Positions 11,504 to 23,502 of a DNA stretch of 64,000 bases are shown one piece after another. The DNA lies in assembly GCA_016946835.1 (NCBI GenBank), contig JACVTC010000037.1, forward strand, positions 786,501-850,500, given 5' to 3'. Source of the stretch: Neocallimastix lanati (nom. inval.) (taxonomy: Eukaryota > Neocallimastigomycota > Neocallimastigomycetes > Neocallimastigales > Neocallimastigaceae). Below the pieces are notes generated by a model. It ran no database searches. It was not told the DNA's origin and saw nothing but the letters and a program-made list of their open reading frames with translations. The position numbers were made by a program, and so were the translations under genes. Each line of letters begins with the position of its first letter. The stretch's first letter is position 1.

Positions 11504-11735
11504 AGAAGAATTATTTACTGAATTTTCTTATCCTGAAAGCATAAGAAAAGTAGTTTGTACATTGAAATAAAGAATTCAACACTGTCTTTTTTATCAAAGG
11601 TCCATCCATTAGTAAAGGGAAGTAAATGAATAATCGTTTAGTTTTATCTTTTGAATAATTGTAATTCTTTCAATAAATAAAGCTCTTATAAATGTAAAAA
11701 AAATTTCTGTTGAATAATCATAAATTAGCCATTTT
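11504..11735 (-). pseudogene. LINE fragment, upstream half of the interrupted copy, with internal deletion
   Basis: 11504-11527 continues the RT fragment of 9237-9395. At about 11528 the match jumps to the endonuclease region (TCCTGAAAGCATAAGAAAAG), equal to 31240-31322 of the intact LINE, so about 1.4 kb is missing. After about 11615 the match is to LINE 5' UTR sequence also seen at 8645-8760. The copy was therefore already rearranged. Confidence 0.75.
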
Positions 11736-12435
11736 TTTTTAATTTCTAAATCTATGATAGTTATTACAATCTAATGGATCACCTTATTATAAACATAAAC
11801 TTCTGATTTATTATTTTATGTTGAAAAATAAACCTCACTACAAACAAAATTAAGCCACCTAGAAATTTAATATTTTATTAACAACCTATTTTTATATATA
11901 CTTTCTTCTAAAACTAAAATTAACACAAATCTAAAATAATTTTATATATTATATATTTTTAATTGTTTGTTTTTGATTTTTTTATTTATTTTATTTTTCT
12001 TTTTTGTTTTTTTTAATTTTTGTTCTGTTTTATTTTTTCTTTTATTTTTTAATTTATTTTTATTATTATTATTTTAAATTAATTTTATTTTATTTTTTTT
12101 TTTTTGAAATAAATATTTTAATAATAATAGCATTTTTTTTAATTAAATTTTTTTGTTGGTTTTATTTATTTTATTTATTATTTTATATAATAAATAACTC
12201 TATATCTATATTTTATTTTTTGAAATAAATTAGCTTTCATCATTATATATTTATATAAATATTACTAACTAATTACTCTATATTTTATTTTATTGGAAAT
12301 AGAATTTTATAAAGCTTTTTTTTTTTTTTAAAAAAAAACGTTATTTTTAAAGCTTTCTTTTTTTTTCAGCTTTAAATATTCTTATTCCATTCAGCTTTAA
12401 TTTATTACTATTAATAATAATTATTATTAATTTAC
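11736..12435. other. AT-rich intergenic DNA
   Basis: T-rich on the plus strand (11960-12240). The poly-Phe/Tyr/Leu frame there is compositional, not a gene. 12350-12420 is the 3' flank of the acidic membrane protein gene. Confidence 0.55.
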
Positions 12436-13014
12436 TTAAGCCATGTTGAATTGAGAGCGGACGTTGTCAACCTTTTCTAAACCATCTTGCTTAGATCTCT
12501 TAATCCAAACGAAAATACCGGCAGCAGCAGCAGCAGCGGCACCAGCACCGGCAGCAATGGTAGTAGTGTCAACACCATCTTCATCATCATCGGAATCTTC
12601 AGCAGCACCAGATGGAACATCGTTACCATCGACAGTGTTAGAATCGTAATCATCAGATTCTTCAGCAGCATCAGTGGCCTTTTCGTTAGCATAATCATCA
12701 GATTGTTCACCATCAGCACCTTCGGTAGCTTCTTCTTCAGATTGAGCATCATCTTCATCAGCTGGCTTTTCATTTTCTTCCTTACCTTCGGAATCAGCTG
12801 GAGTTTCTTCAGTCTTATCTTCTTCAGCTGGAGTGTTTTCAGTATTGTTTTCTTCGGTTGGAACGTTTTCAGTCTTAGCATTGTCGGCTGGAGTGTTTTC
12901 AACTTCAGATTCAACATTAGTTAATTCAGCCTTAGTATCATCTTCAACATCAGAAACTTGAGCGAAAGCAAGGGAAGCAGCAGCAGCAAAAATTAAAGCA
13001 GTTTGGAATTTCAT
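12436..13014 (-). CDS. Acidic, repeat-bearing type I membrane protein (secretory), unknown function
   Basis: 192 residues. The signal peptide is MKFQTALIFAAAASLAFA (cleavage near residue 18). Residues about 20-148 are very acidic and rich in Glu, Asp, Thr, Pro and Ala. They contain a short degenerate repeat of the type ENTPAxxxKTE at residues 40-75. A hydrophobic Ala/Gly segment at 151-171 is followed by the basic stop-transfer IKRSK and a short tail of about 17 residues. This predicts an extracellular or luminal acidic stalk anchored by one C-terminal helix, with many Thr/Ser sites for O-glycosylation. GC content jumps sharply over the frame, and codon choice is that of well-expressed genes in this window. 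I do not recognise a family. A cell-wall-associated or surface role is inference. No intron is needed. Confidence 0.8.
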   Translation of the reverse strand: MKFQTALIFAAAASLAFAQVSDVEDDTKAELTNVESEVENTPADNAKTENVPTEENNTENTPAEEDKTEETPADSEGKEENEKPADEDDAQSEEEATEGADGEQSDDYANEKATDAAEESDDYDSNTVDGNDVPSGAAEDSDDDEDGVDTTTIAAGAGAAAAAAAGIFVWIKRSKQDGLEKVDNVRSQFNMA

Positions 13015-16000
13015 CTTGTTTATCTTATTTTTTTATTTTATTTATTTTTTTTTTTTTTTTTTGTTATAAACTAATAATAATATTTTTTAAATTATTTTTA
13101 ATTGAATTTGAAAAAAAAAAAAAGAAAGCTCGAAATATTTATATTTATATATTTTTATTATCAATGGAATAATACATAAATGATTATTGTATGCCATTAA
13201 TTATAGAGTTTTCCATAATAGAAAACAACTTATTTAAATTTAATTATTAAGTTAATATATTTGATTAATAATTTTTTTTTTAATAGATTGTTTTATAATT
13301 AATTTAAATAAATTTAAATTTATAAAACTTTATATTTTAGTAATTTTTTTTTAATAAAGAGATATATTAAAAATGGTAATAATAAATTATTTAATTTTTT
13401 ATTTCAATATATATAATAGTAAATATATATTATATTATATATATTAAAGAAAAAATACTAATTAAATTTGTATTAATTTAAAAATTTTGTATTACATTTT
13501 ACAAAAAAATACAAATGTAAAAATTAATGTAACACAAACTGCAAAAATAAGAGTTGAAAAAAATTTTTTTCTGATAAAAATTATTAAACTAATAATTGTT
13601 TAAAAAAATAAACAGAACACAATGTATATATAAATGCAAAATATATAATTTTATTATATATTTTAATGTAAAGAAATAAACCTACAATAATTTAATAAAA
13701 AAAATTTTTTTTTCTTTCAGTTACTGTTTATATTTAACAATAATTAAAAATAAATAAGCCCATAAAAAAAATCAATATAAATTGAAGTAACACAAAATAC
13801 CAAGAAATTATTTATATTTCAAAAAAAAAGACTATTAAATATAAAATAACAATTTTTTTAAAGTCTTTAATATGTTCATTATTTTTAATAATAAAATGAA
13901 AAATTGGTACTTCATATTTATTTTTTTTTTAAAAAAATTTTTATTTATATACCAAAAAATAAACCTTTCTATTTTAATATTATCATAATTCCATATTATA
14001 TTATTAAATATGATATATATATAATTAATGATTCTCAGCACCTTATTCTTTTCAAAAAAGTAAATACAATGTGGTTTACTCATTTCCACTTAGAAAGGTA
14101 TTTATAATTCTTAAATCAACACTTTATTATATATAATTTACTTTTAATATATATTTATAACCCTTAATCAACGATTTATTATATTTATTATTTGCTTTAA
14201 ATCAATACATTCGTAATTAATATTTTATTATTAAATAACTCCTGTTAAATTAATTTTTTGTTTTATTTTCATTTATATTTTTCATATATTATTTAGAAAA
14301 AAAATATTCCTTCCTTATTCATAAATTTACTAAAAATATAATACCAAATAATATTAATATATATTTAGTATATATAATTAATATATTATCCAATATTATT
14401 TATAATTTTTTAGTTGGATTGATGTAAAATTGAAATTTTTTTGATCAATGTACATTATGACAATACATCAATTACAATATAATAAAATATAATCTATGTA
14501 ATTAATAATAATTACAATATTAATTTTCTTTAATTTACAATCGCTCTATAATAATTTTAGTAGAAATTTATTTTTACCTCAAATTATATAATATAATTAT
14601 AATAATTAGTTAATTACATTAATGTACATAACAAATATGTTGTAAATGTTTTTTTTTAAAGACTTTTAAAGCATTCGTTTTATTTACAATTATTATACTC
14701 AATAAAAGTATATATCATTAATTATAAATACTCTAATGTAAATAAATATATTAATTCCTACATATCTTTGTTGATTGAAGAAAAAAAAAATAATAATAAT
14801 AAGGAAAAAACCTAAAATAATAGTTAAAAAAGTATTTTAAAATGTGTAAATGTTAAAAGTAGGTACTTAAAAAGTACCAAAACAATATCAGTATTATTTC
14901 CCAATTAAAAAGATGAACTTTAATTGTTTCATATTATTTTTTGTACATAATACGTTGTATATATTGTTATTATTTTAATATTAATAATGATCTAATAATA
15001 AATGTTAGTTTATTATTAGTAGTACATTTTACTAAAAATTAGTTTTATTATTTTATAAAAATAATTACTTGATTAGATCATTACATTATTTCTACAATTC
15101 TTTAATGTATCATAAGAAATATTTAATGTTTTTTTATTACAATATAATAATTATTTTATTATATTACATAAAAATATTATTTATTTAATTCATTTTATTT
15201 CAATATAAATAGTTTTTATTTTAATTTCATCCTTTACTAATTGTGATGATATTAATATATATACTATTATTAATATAATATTGAATAAAAATTATATTAA
15301 ATAATTATAATTAATATATTTAATAATAACAATAAATTATAATAATTAAAAATATATTATCCTATTTTTTTTTTTTCTGTATATAATAAATTAATACATT
15401 AAATTAATTACTTTTAACTATTTATATTTAATATATTTAAATAATATATATATGATAAAGTTTAAAAATTTAAAAAATTTTTTTGGAAATTTTTTTTTTT
15501 AATAAATAAGTATTCATATAAAATCATTGTTCTATACAATTTCATGTTTATTATTTATTATATAATCTTTTAAAATAAACTCTCTCTTAAATAATATATA
15601 AATATTTAATATTTATATTTATTTAATAATATGTTCCCTCAAATTAATAAGTAATAATTATTAATTTTAGGTAAATAAAATTGTTAAAAATCTCATTGTT
15701 TTTGTTTATTTACTATCTTTATTAGAAGTAAAAGAATTTATTATTAATAATACATAATTTAAGAGTATTTATACATATAAAAAACATTTAATGGTTCTTT
15801 CATAATTAAATTTTTTTCATATTAATTATATATAAAAGAGGCTTATAGAAAATTTATAATAAGTAAAAAAAAATTTTCATATTAATTATATATAAGAGGC
15901 TTTTAGAAAATAAAAAAAAAAAATTTAGAACTATATTATTTGTGTCATTAATTATATAACCTATATATTATTATTATAAATCCTATTTATTTGTTAATAT

Positions 16001-16180
16001 ATTATTTAATATTTAAAATTATAAATGTTGTAATAAAATATAAGTATTAATTAAAATGTTAATTATTTAATTATAAATAATTAATAGTAATACTAATTTC
16101 TAATTAATTTTTCATTTAAAATAAACCTAATTTATATTTGAAAAAATTAAAAAAAAAAGAAAAAAAAAGTTCATCTTAAC
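13015..16180. other. Gene-poor AT-rich intergenic DNA
   Basis: About 3.2 kb of A/T-rich sequence. The two short overlapping frames near 13835-14107 are low-complexity Ile/Phe/Asn/Lys and look non-coding. A two-copy direct repeat lies at 15811-15910. Confidence 0.5.
15811..15910. repeat. Two-copy direct repeat, about 60-bp period
   Basis: CATATTAATTATATATAA followed by GAGGCTT and TAGAAAA occurs twice, at about 15818-15852 and 15878-15910. No function is evident. Confidence 0.75.
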
Positions 16181-16199
16181 TATATAGGTTCGACATTGT

Positions 16200-16960
16200 T
16201 TCTTTTGCCTGGTAATTTTTTTTTATTATCAATCAAAAAAAAAAAAAAAAAACCTAAGAAACTTTATTGACAAAGTTATCCGTTAGGTCAATTATATATT
16301 GGACATTAGATTCAGAATCCTTTAATAGAAGGTCATATAAATATCTTTATATCCTTCATATTGAATTATCGTATCTTAAGCTATAGTTCCATTAAGAAAA
16401 AAAATTAAAAATATATTTATTAATTTATTTTTTTATTTCGCAATCAAAAGATAGATGAATAGGAAGAATAATATTGGTAATTTCCTTTTTTTTTTTTTTT
16501 ACTTCGAAACAAAATAAAAAGATCACTGATAAAATATTAATTTCAAACTACCATTAGAATAGAGGGAAACATTTAAATAATCCAGAAAATAAATATTTGA
16601 TTATCTTTGCCACAACATGGATAACATTTGGAATTATTTGTATGTAACTCTAACACTTCTGATAATAAATAAGTGATATTGTACTTATATTTTACATATT
16701 AAAATGTAAAAGTCCAATTAATTCCAAGACTTAGTGTATTTATAGCCAAAATTGAAAAAAGTTCATATGTGTGTGAAATTTTTTCACAGTTAGTTCCTAT
16801 AATAATTATTATTATTATAATATCCGACCAATATACTTTAATTAGATCTCTAAAATCTATAATTTTTACTTCTATACTCTTTTATAAAAAGTACGAGATT
16901 CTTTAATAAGATCATAATACAATTAGATTTAAATAAATATTTTATAAGTAAAATTGAACT
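16200..16960 (-). pseudogene. Strongly decayed LINE C-terminal fragment
   Basis: The stretch at 16596-16735 aligns by eye with 10188-10330 of the nested LINE: TTATCTTTGCCACAACATGG against TTATCTTCGCCACAACAGGG, then a shared GTACTTATA/GTATTTATA segment and TCCAATTAATTCCAAGACTTAG against TCCACGAAAACCCTAAG. This is the zinc-knuckle region on the minus strand. 16890-16915 (GAGATTCTTTAATAAGATCA) corresponds to TTGATTCTTTAGTCCAGGAA upstream. Many stops and indels are present. Boundaries are approximate. Confidence 0.6.
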
Positions 16961-17649
16961 TAATTATTTATTTATTTATTTATGTTTTAGTAAATATAGA
17001 AAAAATAAAATTATAAATTATGTTATTTCAGTATTAATTTTTACTATATTATTATAAATATTCAAATATTTTGTATCATATAAAGTTATACAAATATTTA
17101 GAAGTGAATTATTCAAATTTATTATCAATTATTATTTTAAAATAAATATAAATATTTTTATACAATAGCTTTAATTTTTTTTTAAATATATTTATTTATA
17201 TAATTTCCATTTTTTTATATATATAAGAAAATTTTTAATTAAGGTATAAAACATCTATTTTTATTTTTATTATATATATATTATTTTCTTCTATAAAAAA
17301 TAATATAAAAAGAAAAAAATTAATATATAAATTTTACAATTTTTAAACATCTATTAATATATATTTTATTCATTCCACAAAATTTAAGAAAGTAATTCTC
17401 TTAATGAGAATCTTAACTTATTTTCAGGGGAGAGTTTAGTGGACATCATACACTCTATTTTTAAGATGTTATTTCTTTGTTTTATTATTTTAGATTTAAA
17501 TAATAATCATGATATATATTTTATACATTCCACAGAAATTTTTTTTGAACCAACTTTTATTCTTTATTACATTAAATTTTCTATGATTAATTATAAAATT
17601 TTTTTTTTTTATTTTTTATTATTTTTTATTTTACTCTATTTTTTATATA

Positions 17650-17765
17650 TATGTTGTTCGTGTTGCCAAAGCTGCCAATATAATTGAAGACGACTGTCCA
17701 GAACGTTGTCCTTGTTGTGGTAGAGAAAATATTAATCCTCGATTGAAATATCCATATAACATCTC
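17650..17765 (+). pseudogene. LINE zinc-knuckle fragment, plus strand
   Basis: The plus-strand frame reads RVAKAANIIEDDCPERCPCC, matching RIAKAAKIVDQMCPNFCPCC of the intact LINE (conserved CxxxCxCC knuckle). The match fades after about 17765. It is the opposite orientation to the fragment at 16200-16960, so it is an independent or inverted remnant. Confidence 0.75.
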
Positions 17766-20016
17766 AATTTATATGGATATCTCTTATACATTAGGTTTTA
17801 CATCAATTTAAATCATAATCTTCTTTGAAGATTAACACAAACTTTTTTATATATATTCGCTTTGCAATTATAGTGATCAGTTTTAAAATTAATCGGTATA
17901 TTTGATAAATTATAGTCATGGGGTATTAAAATTGATAACATTTTTAACTAATTAGATTATTCTAACCATTTAAACTTGTTAGTAAAAAATATAAATTGTT
18001 TCATAATTTATTACGATTCAGTATTTCAGATAATTTCTTCTTGAAGGCTAATTTTTTTTTTTTTTTTTTTTTTTTTTGTTAATTTTATTCATTTCCAAAA
18101 TAAATATGAATTTTAATAACTAACACTAAGAATAACTTTCCTTTAATATTTTATTATCTCTATTTTGTGTTGCCTGTTCCTCCCTAAAATCTAAAGTTTC
18201 TAAAATAGTTTAATATATTTGAATTTTCTCAATATTAAAATATTAATGGTAGAAGTTTAATGTATGTAACTTTTTTGATTTGTAGATGGAAAAGCATTAT
18301 CTATTTATATATACGATTTATGGTTATAATTATTATACTTATTATTTTATTATAGTTTTCATTTTTCTTGATAGTTCTTTCTGTATTTCTTTTAATAAAT
18401 TTCACATATAAATTGGTATTACTTAAAATACTATTATATTCTTTTGTATTACTTTTTCTATTAGTTTCTATTTCTGGGGCTAAAATCAGTTTTAAATGAA
18501 TTTTCTAAATTTTTAAGATCTTGGAATTTCATATAAAAAATGTTTTTACGAAAAAAGGTAAAATTAGAGTGAATTTTCATTCAAAGATATTTCTCTTTTT
18601 GCTTTTAGTGTGTATTGCTTATAATATAATAAGAACATATTTTTTAATAAAAGAACTTTGAATAAATAAATAAACTAAAAAATAAAATATATAAAATATT
18701 ACTAATATTTTATCATAGATCTTCCTTATTAACAAAGGAATAAATACTCCAGTATTAAGTATTCGTGTTTCTTAATTTTTAGTATTGATTTATCCTTTTG
18801 AGTCTCTTTTTACTGGAGCATCACATTTTCATTACAATAGGAGTATAAATATATAAAATTTATTTTTTATATATGTTTAAGAATGTTTTTCTCTATTAAA
18901 TTAATATTTTTTTATTATTACTTTTTTGGAATTTTACTTTATTTGAGATAATTCTCTTCCATCCCTATCTTATATCTTTATGAGTTTCTTAAATTTTGAA
19001 ATCTTGATCACTTCAGATGTTCAGTTTTGTTAGTATTTCTTAAATTGACACAATGAGCAACTTTTATCATAATTTGAAATTTCAATTTATTTTTCTTTGA
19101 CATAGTATTGTGTCATTTAAGTGATTCTTTTGCTAAGAATCTTTTTTAAGAGTCAGATGAGACTCAATCTGTTAAGAATTAATATTTATGATTTATAATT
19201 ATGTCAGCATTATTAATATATTTTATGGAAATGTGTTACTAGCACTTAATTATTTTAAACTAAATACTTTTATATTATTACATTATGGCTTATATATTAG
19301 ATATATCATAATTTTAATATATTAACTTTATATTCATATATTATTACAAATAATGTTAAAAATATATTCATTACTTTATTTTTTAATTATAATTTTAATT
19401 TGTTATATATATATATATATATTTAATTTATATATATAACTATTTTAAATATATAGTATTTTGAAATGATTTTTTTTTTTTTATTCAGATTTTATTGAAT
19501 TAGTTAGATAGGATAAATTATAAATTAAAGATAGTATAAAAAAATGAAAAGTTTTACTCTATTTATATTAAAAAAAGATATGTTCTTGTTAGAAAAAGAT
19601 ATGTTCTTGTTATTGAAAAAATATTAAATTATAGTATTGTATATAATGATAAAACGTTTTACTACTTACATTGTATATTATTAAGGTAAAAGATATTTCT
19701 TTTATTATTGAAAAATTATTTAATAATAAATATAATAATAATTAACTTTTATAACAACTCAAATAATAATAATAATTACAATAATATTAACAATAATAAA
19801 GTTTTTAAATTATAGTATAACACAAAACTAAAAAGAATATAAAATGCTAAAAAAAAAAAAAAAAAAAAAAAGAAAGCAAAATTAAACTATTTATATTTTA
19901 AATAATAATAGTATATAAACTTTTTTATTTTTAGTTGTACAAATACAAAAAATTTACTAAAATACTTAACTCATAAACTACAGTTATATATATATATTTA
20001 ATTTTGAATATTAATT
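17766..20016. other. Intergenic DNA, partly degraded former coding sequence
   Basis: 17770-19140 is less A/T-biased than true spacers here and may be old retroelement debris downstream of the knuckle fragment, but I could not align it. A 22-bp tandem pair containing AAAAAGATATGTTCTTGTTA lies at 19573-19612. 19140-20016 is A/T-rich. Confidence 0.35.
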
Positions 20017-20385
20017 TTTTTTATTTTTATTTTTATTTTTATTTTTATTTTTATTTTTATTTTTATTTTTATTTTTATTTTTATTTTTATTTTTATTTTT
20101 ATTTTTATTTTTATTTTTATTTTTATTTTTATTTTTATTTTTATTTTTATTTTTATTTTTATTTTTATTTTTATTTTTATTTTTATTTTTATTTTTATTT
20201 TTATTTTTATTTTTATTTTTATTTTTATTTTTATTTTTATTTTTATTTTTATTTTTATTTTTATTTTTATTTTTATTTTTATTTTTATTTTTATTTTTAT
20301 TTTTATTTTTATTTTTATTTTTATTTTTATTTTTATTTTTATTTTTATTTTTATTTTTATTTTTATTTTTATTTTTATTTTTTTT
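20017..20385. repeat. Hexanucleotide microsatellite (ATTTTT)n, about 61 copies
   Basis: Essentially perfect tandem ATTTTT over about 370 bp. It is followed at 20424-20458 by the complementary (AAAAAT)n in about six copies, so the two can pair. The 139-codon Phe/Tyr alternating frame across it is an artefact of the repeat. Confidence 0.97.
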
Positions 20386-20542
20386 ATTATAAATTTATGT
20401 TATTCTTTTTTTTTTACAAATAAGAAAAAAATAAAAATAAAAATAAAAATAAAAATAAATTAATATTCAAAATGAAATATATATAACTTTAGTTAAAGAG
20501 TTAATAGTAGTTTTTTTATTTTTAAAAAATTTACTAGAGTAT

Positions 20543-20785
20543 AGTATTAATAAAAATAAAATAAAATAAAATAAATAGTGAAGTAATATAAAATAAAAGT
20601 GTAAAGTATTAATAAAAATAAAAAAAATAAATAGTGAAGTATTATAAAATAAAAGAGTAAAGTATTAATAAAAATAAAATAAAATAAATTGTAAAGTAAT
20701 ATAAAATAAAAGAGTAAAGTATTAATAAAAATAAAATAAAATAAATAGTAAGGTAATATAAAAGAGTAAAGTATTAATAAAAATT
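20543..20785. repeat. AT-rich minisatellite, about 52-62-bp unit, about 4.5 copies
   Basis: The core GTATTAATAAAAATAAA begins at 20543, 20605, 20662, 20719 and 20771. Units end in variants of AGTAATATAAAATAAAAGAG. Unit lengths shrink along the array, from 62 to 57 to 52 bp. Confidence 0.85.
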
Positions 20786-21036
20786 AAGTAAAAAAAGATA
20801 AGATTAGATAAAAAAAGAACTTTTAATTGAATATCGAAGAAAATGAAACAATATTATCTTAATTGCTATATTATTCTTTTTTAATAATATTATATCCACA
20901 ATATTATATCTATATATGTCTTTATTGATTGTGTGTTTAATGATGCACAGTGAAAATTTTGGCAAAAGTTATTTAGATTATAGTAATAAGGATTTTTTAA
21001 TTGAAAGCATAGAAGTTTTGCCATCACCATTTTTTT

Positions 21037-21680
21037 TTATTTATATCTTACTATTGTTATTGCATCATTTTCATTTTTACATACATTAAATAATGAAATA
21101 TCACCAAAAAATCCATCTTTATTTATATATATTCCATGTTCAACTAAAAATTGAATATTGTTAATATTTATAATTATTTTCAATAAATAAATATTTTTTA
21201 CTAGTAACTGAATATTTCTGTCCATTTGCAGTTTTATATTTTTCATTTAAAAATTGTTGATTTAAATTCAATAAATTTATTATAAAGTATATTGATATGG
21301 GTAAAAATTACATCAAGTAATTTAACCTTATTATTTTTTATTAAATTTTAAATTTTATATTAAAGTTAATGATAAATTACAATATTTTATAAATTTTTCC
21401 ATTATAATTGTTAAACGTTTGGGAATAAGCAATTTTCTGGAATACATTTCAACTATTATATCAAAATCAAAAATATATTCAATACCAAAAAAAAGTCTGA
21501 ATAGTGAAATATTATATTAGCTAAGAGAGTCTTTTTATCTTTTATTATTTTTTTTATTAGAATTGATGATATATTAGAATATTTTTTTTATAACTTTCCA
21601 TTATAAATCTAAGACGTTTTGAGATAATTAATAAGCTATTATATATTTCAAAAATTATATCATTTTCATAAATTTCTTTA
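21037..21680 (-). pseudogene. Ankyrin-repeat gene remnant
   Basis: The minus-strand frame ending at 21037 contains IQFLVEHGIYINKDGFFGDI followed by SLFNVCKNENDAITIVRYK, a recognisable ankyrin unit (consensus: LVEHGADIN, G..PLF.AC.N). Upstream, 21500-21395 and 21680-21580 give two related modules sharing the pattern FD.DII.E.Y...L...KRL..IME, each broken by stops. Neocallimastigomycete genomes are known to hold many ankyrin proteins. Here the frame is interrupted and the conserved Ala and Thr of the repeat are lost, so it is most likely a decayed gene. It could instead be exons of a poorly conserved gene with introns. Confidence 0.5.
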
Positions 21681-21726
21681 TTACTCTTTTTTTTTATTTT
21701 ATTTTATTTTATTTTTATTTTTATTT

Positions 21727-22200
21727 CCTGTGTGTATCGCCCTTAGTTTTAGCCCCTCCTCACTAGCAGTGGGAATATTAAGGTAATTACTCATTTTCAT
21801 AAAGGCCGAATTATCTCTACTGGATGACCTTACTGAATGTTTAATCATTGGCGTTGGCAAATGCATAAATGCCAGAAAGACTGCAATTTAGTAAAATGTA
21901 TCTACATGAACATATGAAATTATGTACCTAAATGATAATAATACCCTCTTAAATATACAGTACAAGTGCTACCTTCTTAATTAGTTTAGTATCTATTCTT
22001 CTAATAATAATAATATATATAAGGGGTACATACTTACTTGTAACCCTAACCATTATATTCTGTAAAAACTCCTTATGAGGAAAGCTTGGGCAATGGTCAT
22101 AGGACAGGTTGGAACTAGGAACCTTAATTATGCTAGGCCATGAACTAATAACTAGGAAAGAACCTGGTTCGATTTTTATTACTCTTGACTAGTTTTTCCA
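21727..22200. other. GC-rich island of unknown nature
   Basis: About 470 bp of balanced composition (starting GTGTGTATCGCCC) sits in A/T-rich DNA. No long frame exists on either strand. Short pairings are visible, such as CTCCTTATGAGGA near 22069-22081 and CTAG-rich segments near 22120-22190. GGTTCGATTT at 22166-22175 resembles the core of a Pol III B box, followed by a T run, but no matching A box or tRNA fold was found. It could be a structured ncRNA, a SINE or element remnant. Confidence 0.35.
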
Positions 22201-23502
22201 CTTTATCAATATCTTTATGTTTTTTTTTACTGGTATTTCATTAATTTTAGTATATTTCATTTTTTTTTTTTTTTTATTATTATTCTATTATTTTTTTTTT
22301 ATAATTCTATTAATAAATATATTAAATACAAATTTAAAATTTTTTATATATTTAAAAAAGTTGAATGTTTTGGTTTATTTTTAATTTTTTATATAAATTA
22401 AAGTTATTAATATTTATTTAATATTATTATTATTAAAATTTTATTTTTATTATTATTTTATTTAATAGCCGCAATTTCTTCATAATTTTTAAAAATTTAA
22501 TATAAATGTTTCAGAAAAATTATATTAAATAATTTTTATTAAAATATATTAAATAATTTTTATTTAATTTATATAAAAATGAAACGTGGTAAAAAAAAAT
22601 AATTAATTACAAAAAAAGTTAAAATGGTATAAATTTAGAAATTTTATAAAAAAAAATTTTTTTTTTCTTATTTAATATAGAATCCACTTTTTTTTTTATT
22701 TTTATTATTTTTAAATAGTAATTAAAAAAAAAATTACTAAAATATATAATATTAATTATTACCTATATAGTTTTTTTTTTTTTTTTAATTAAAAGTTACC
22801 ATGTAATTGTATATTATATCTTATATTTTGCCTATTTATTTCTCTATCTATAAATTTCTTTAATATATAAAAAATTAATATTTCATTAAAAATATTATAT
22901 ATATAATATATATATATATATTTTTTTCTTTGAAATAAAAAGAATAAATTTCACTACATATATGTTAATTAACTTTAATTATACTAATTTTCATGAATTA
23001 AAAAAAAATAAAAAAAAAAAAAAAATACAATAATCTACCTAAAATCATATTAATATATTAATAATTATTTTAAATAATTCTAATTTCTATCCTTGATATT
23101 ATTATTTTAAATCAATGTTTAAAGAACTTTTTGAAATATTATTATTAATTTTACTTTTACTTTTATTTTATTTATTATTTTTTATTTTAACATTCTTTTT
23201 AATTAGCTAATCATCCTTATAAAATTATGTATTTTTAAAAATTATTAAAACAAAAACGTAAAATAATCATTTTAATATTAATAATTTTCTAATTTTATTT
23301 TATTTTATTATTTTATTTTTTTTTTTTTTTTTTTTTTTTATTTCATTATCTTTGCTATTTTTATACGTTTATCTGAATTTAATTTATTTATTATTGTTAT
23401 TATTATTATTATTTTATTTTTTTTTTACTGATTTTAAACTATTTTTTATTTAATATATTTCTATTTTATTTATTTATATAAAAATTATAAATATATCTAA
23501 AA
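22201..23502. other. AT-rich intergenic DNA
   Basis: A/T homopolymers and ATT runs. The last 150 bp are the 3' flank of the dockerin-expansin gene. No exon was seen. Confidence 0.55.

Noticed and set aside
20004-20423. 139-codon Phe/Tyr alternating open frame
   Set aside because: It is the translation of the (ATTTTT)n microsatellite; no coding signal besides the repeat.
22060-22130. RNase P-like CR-I segment (GAGGAAAGCTTGGGC)
   Set aside because: Only a partial match to the consensus, and no CR-V partner was found at a sensible distance.
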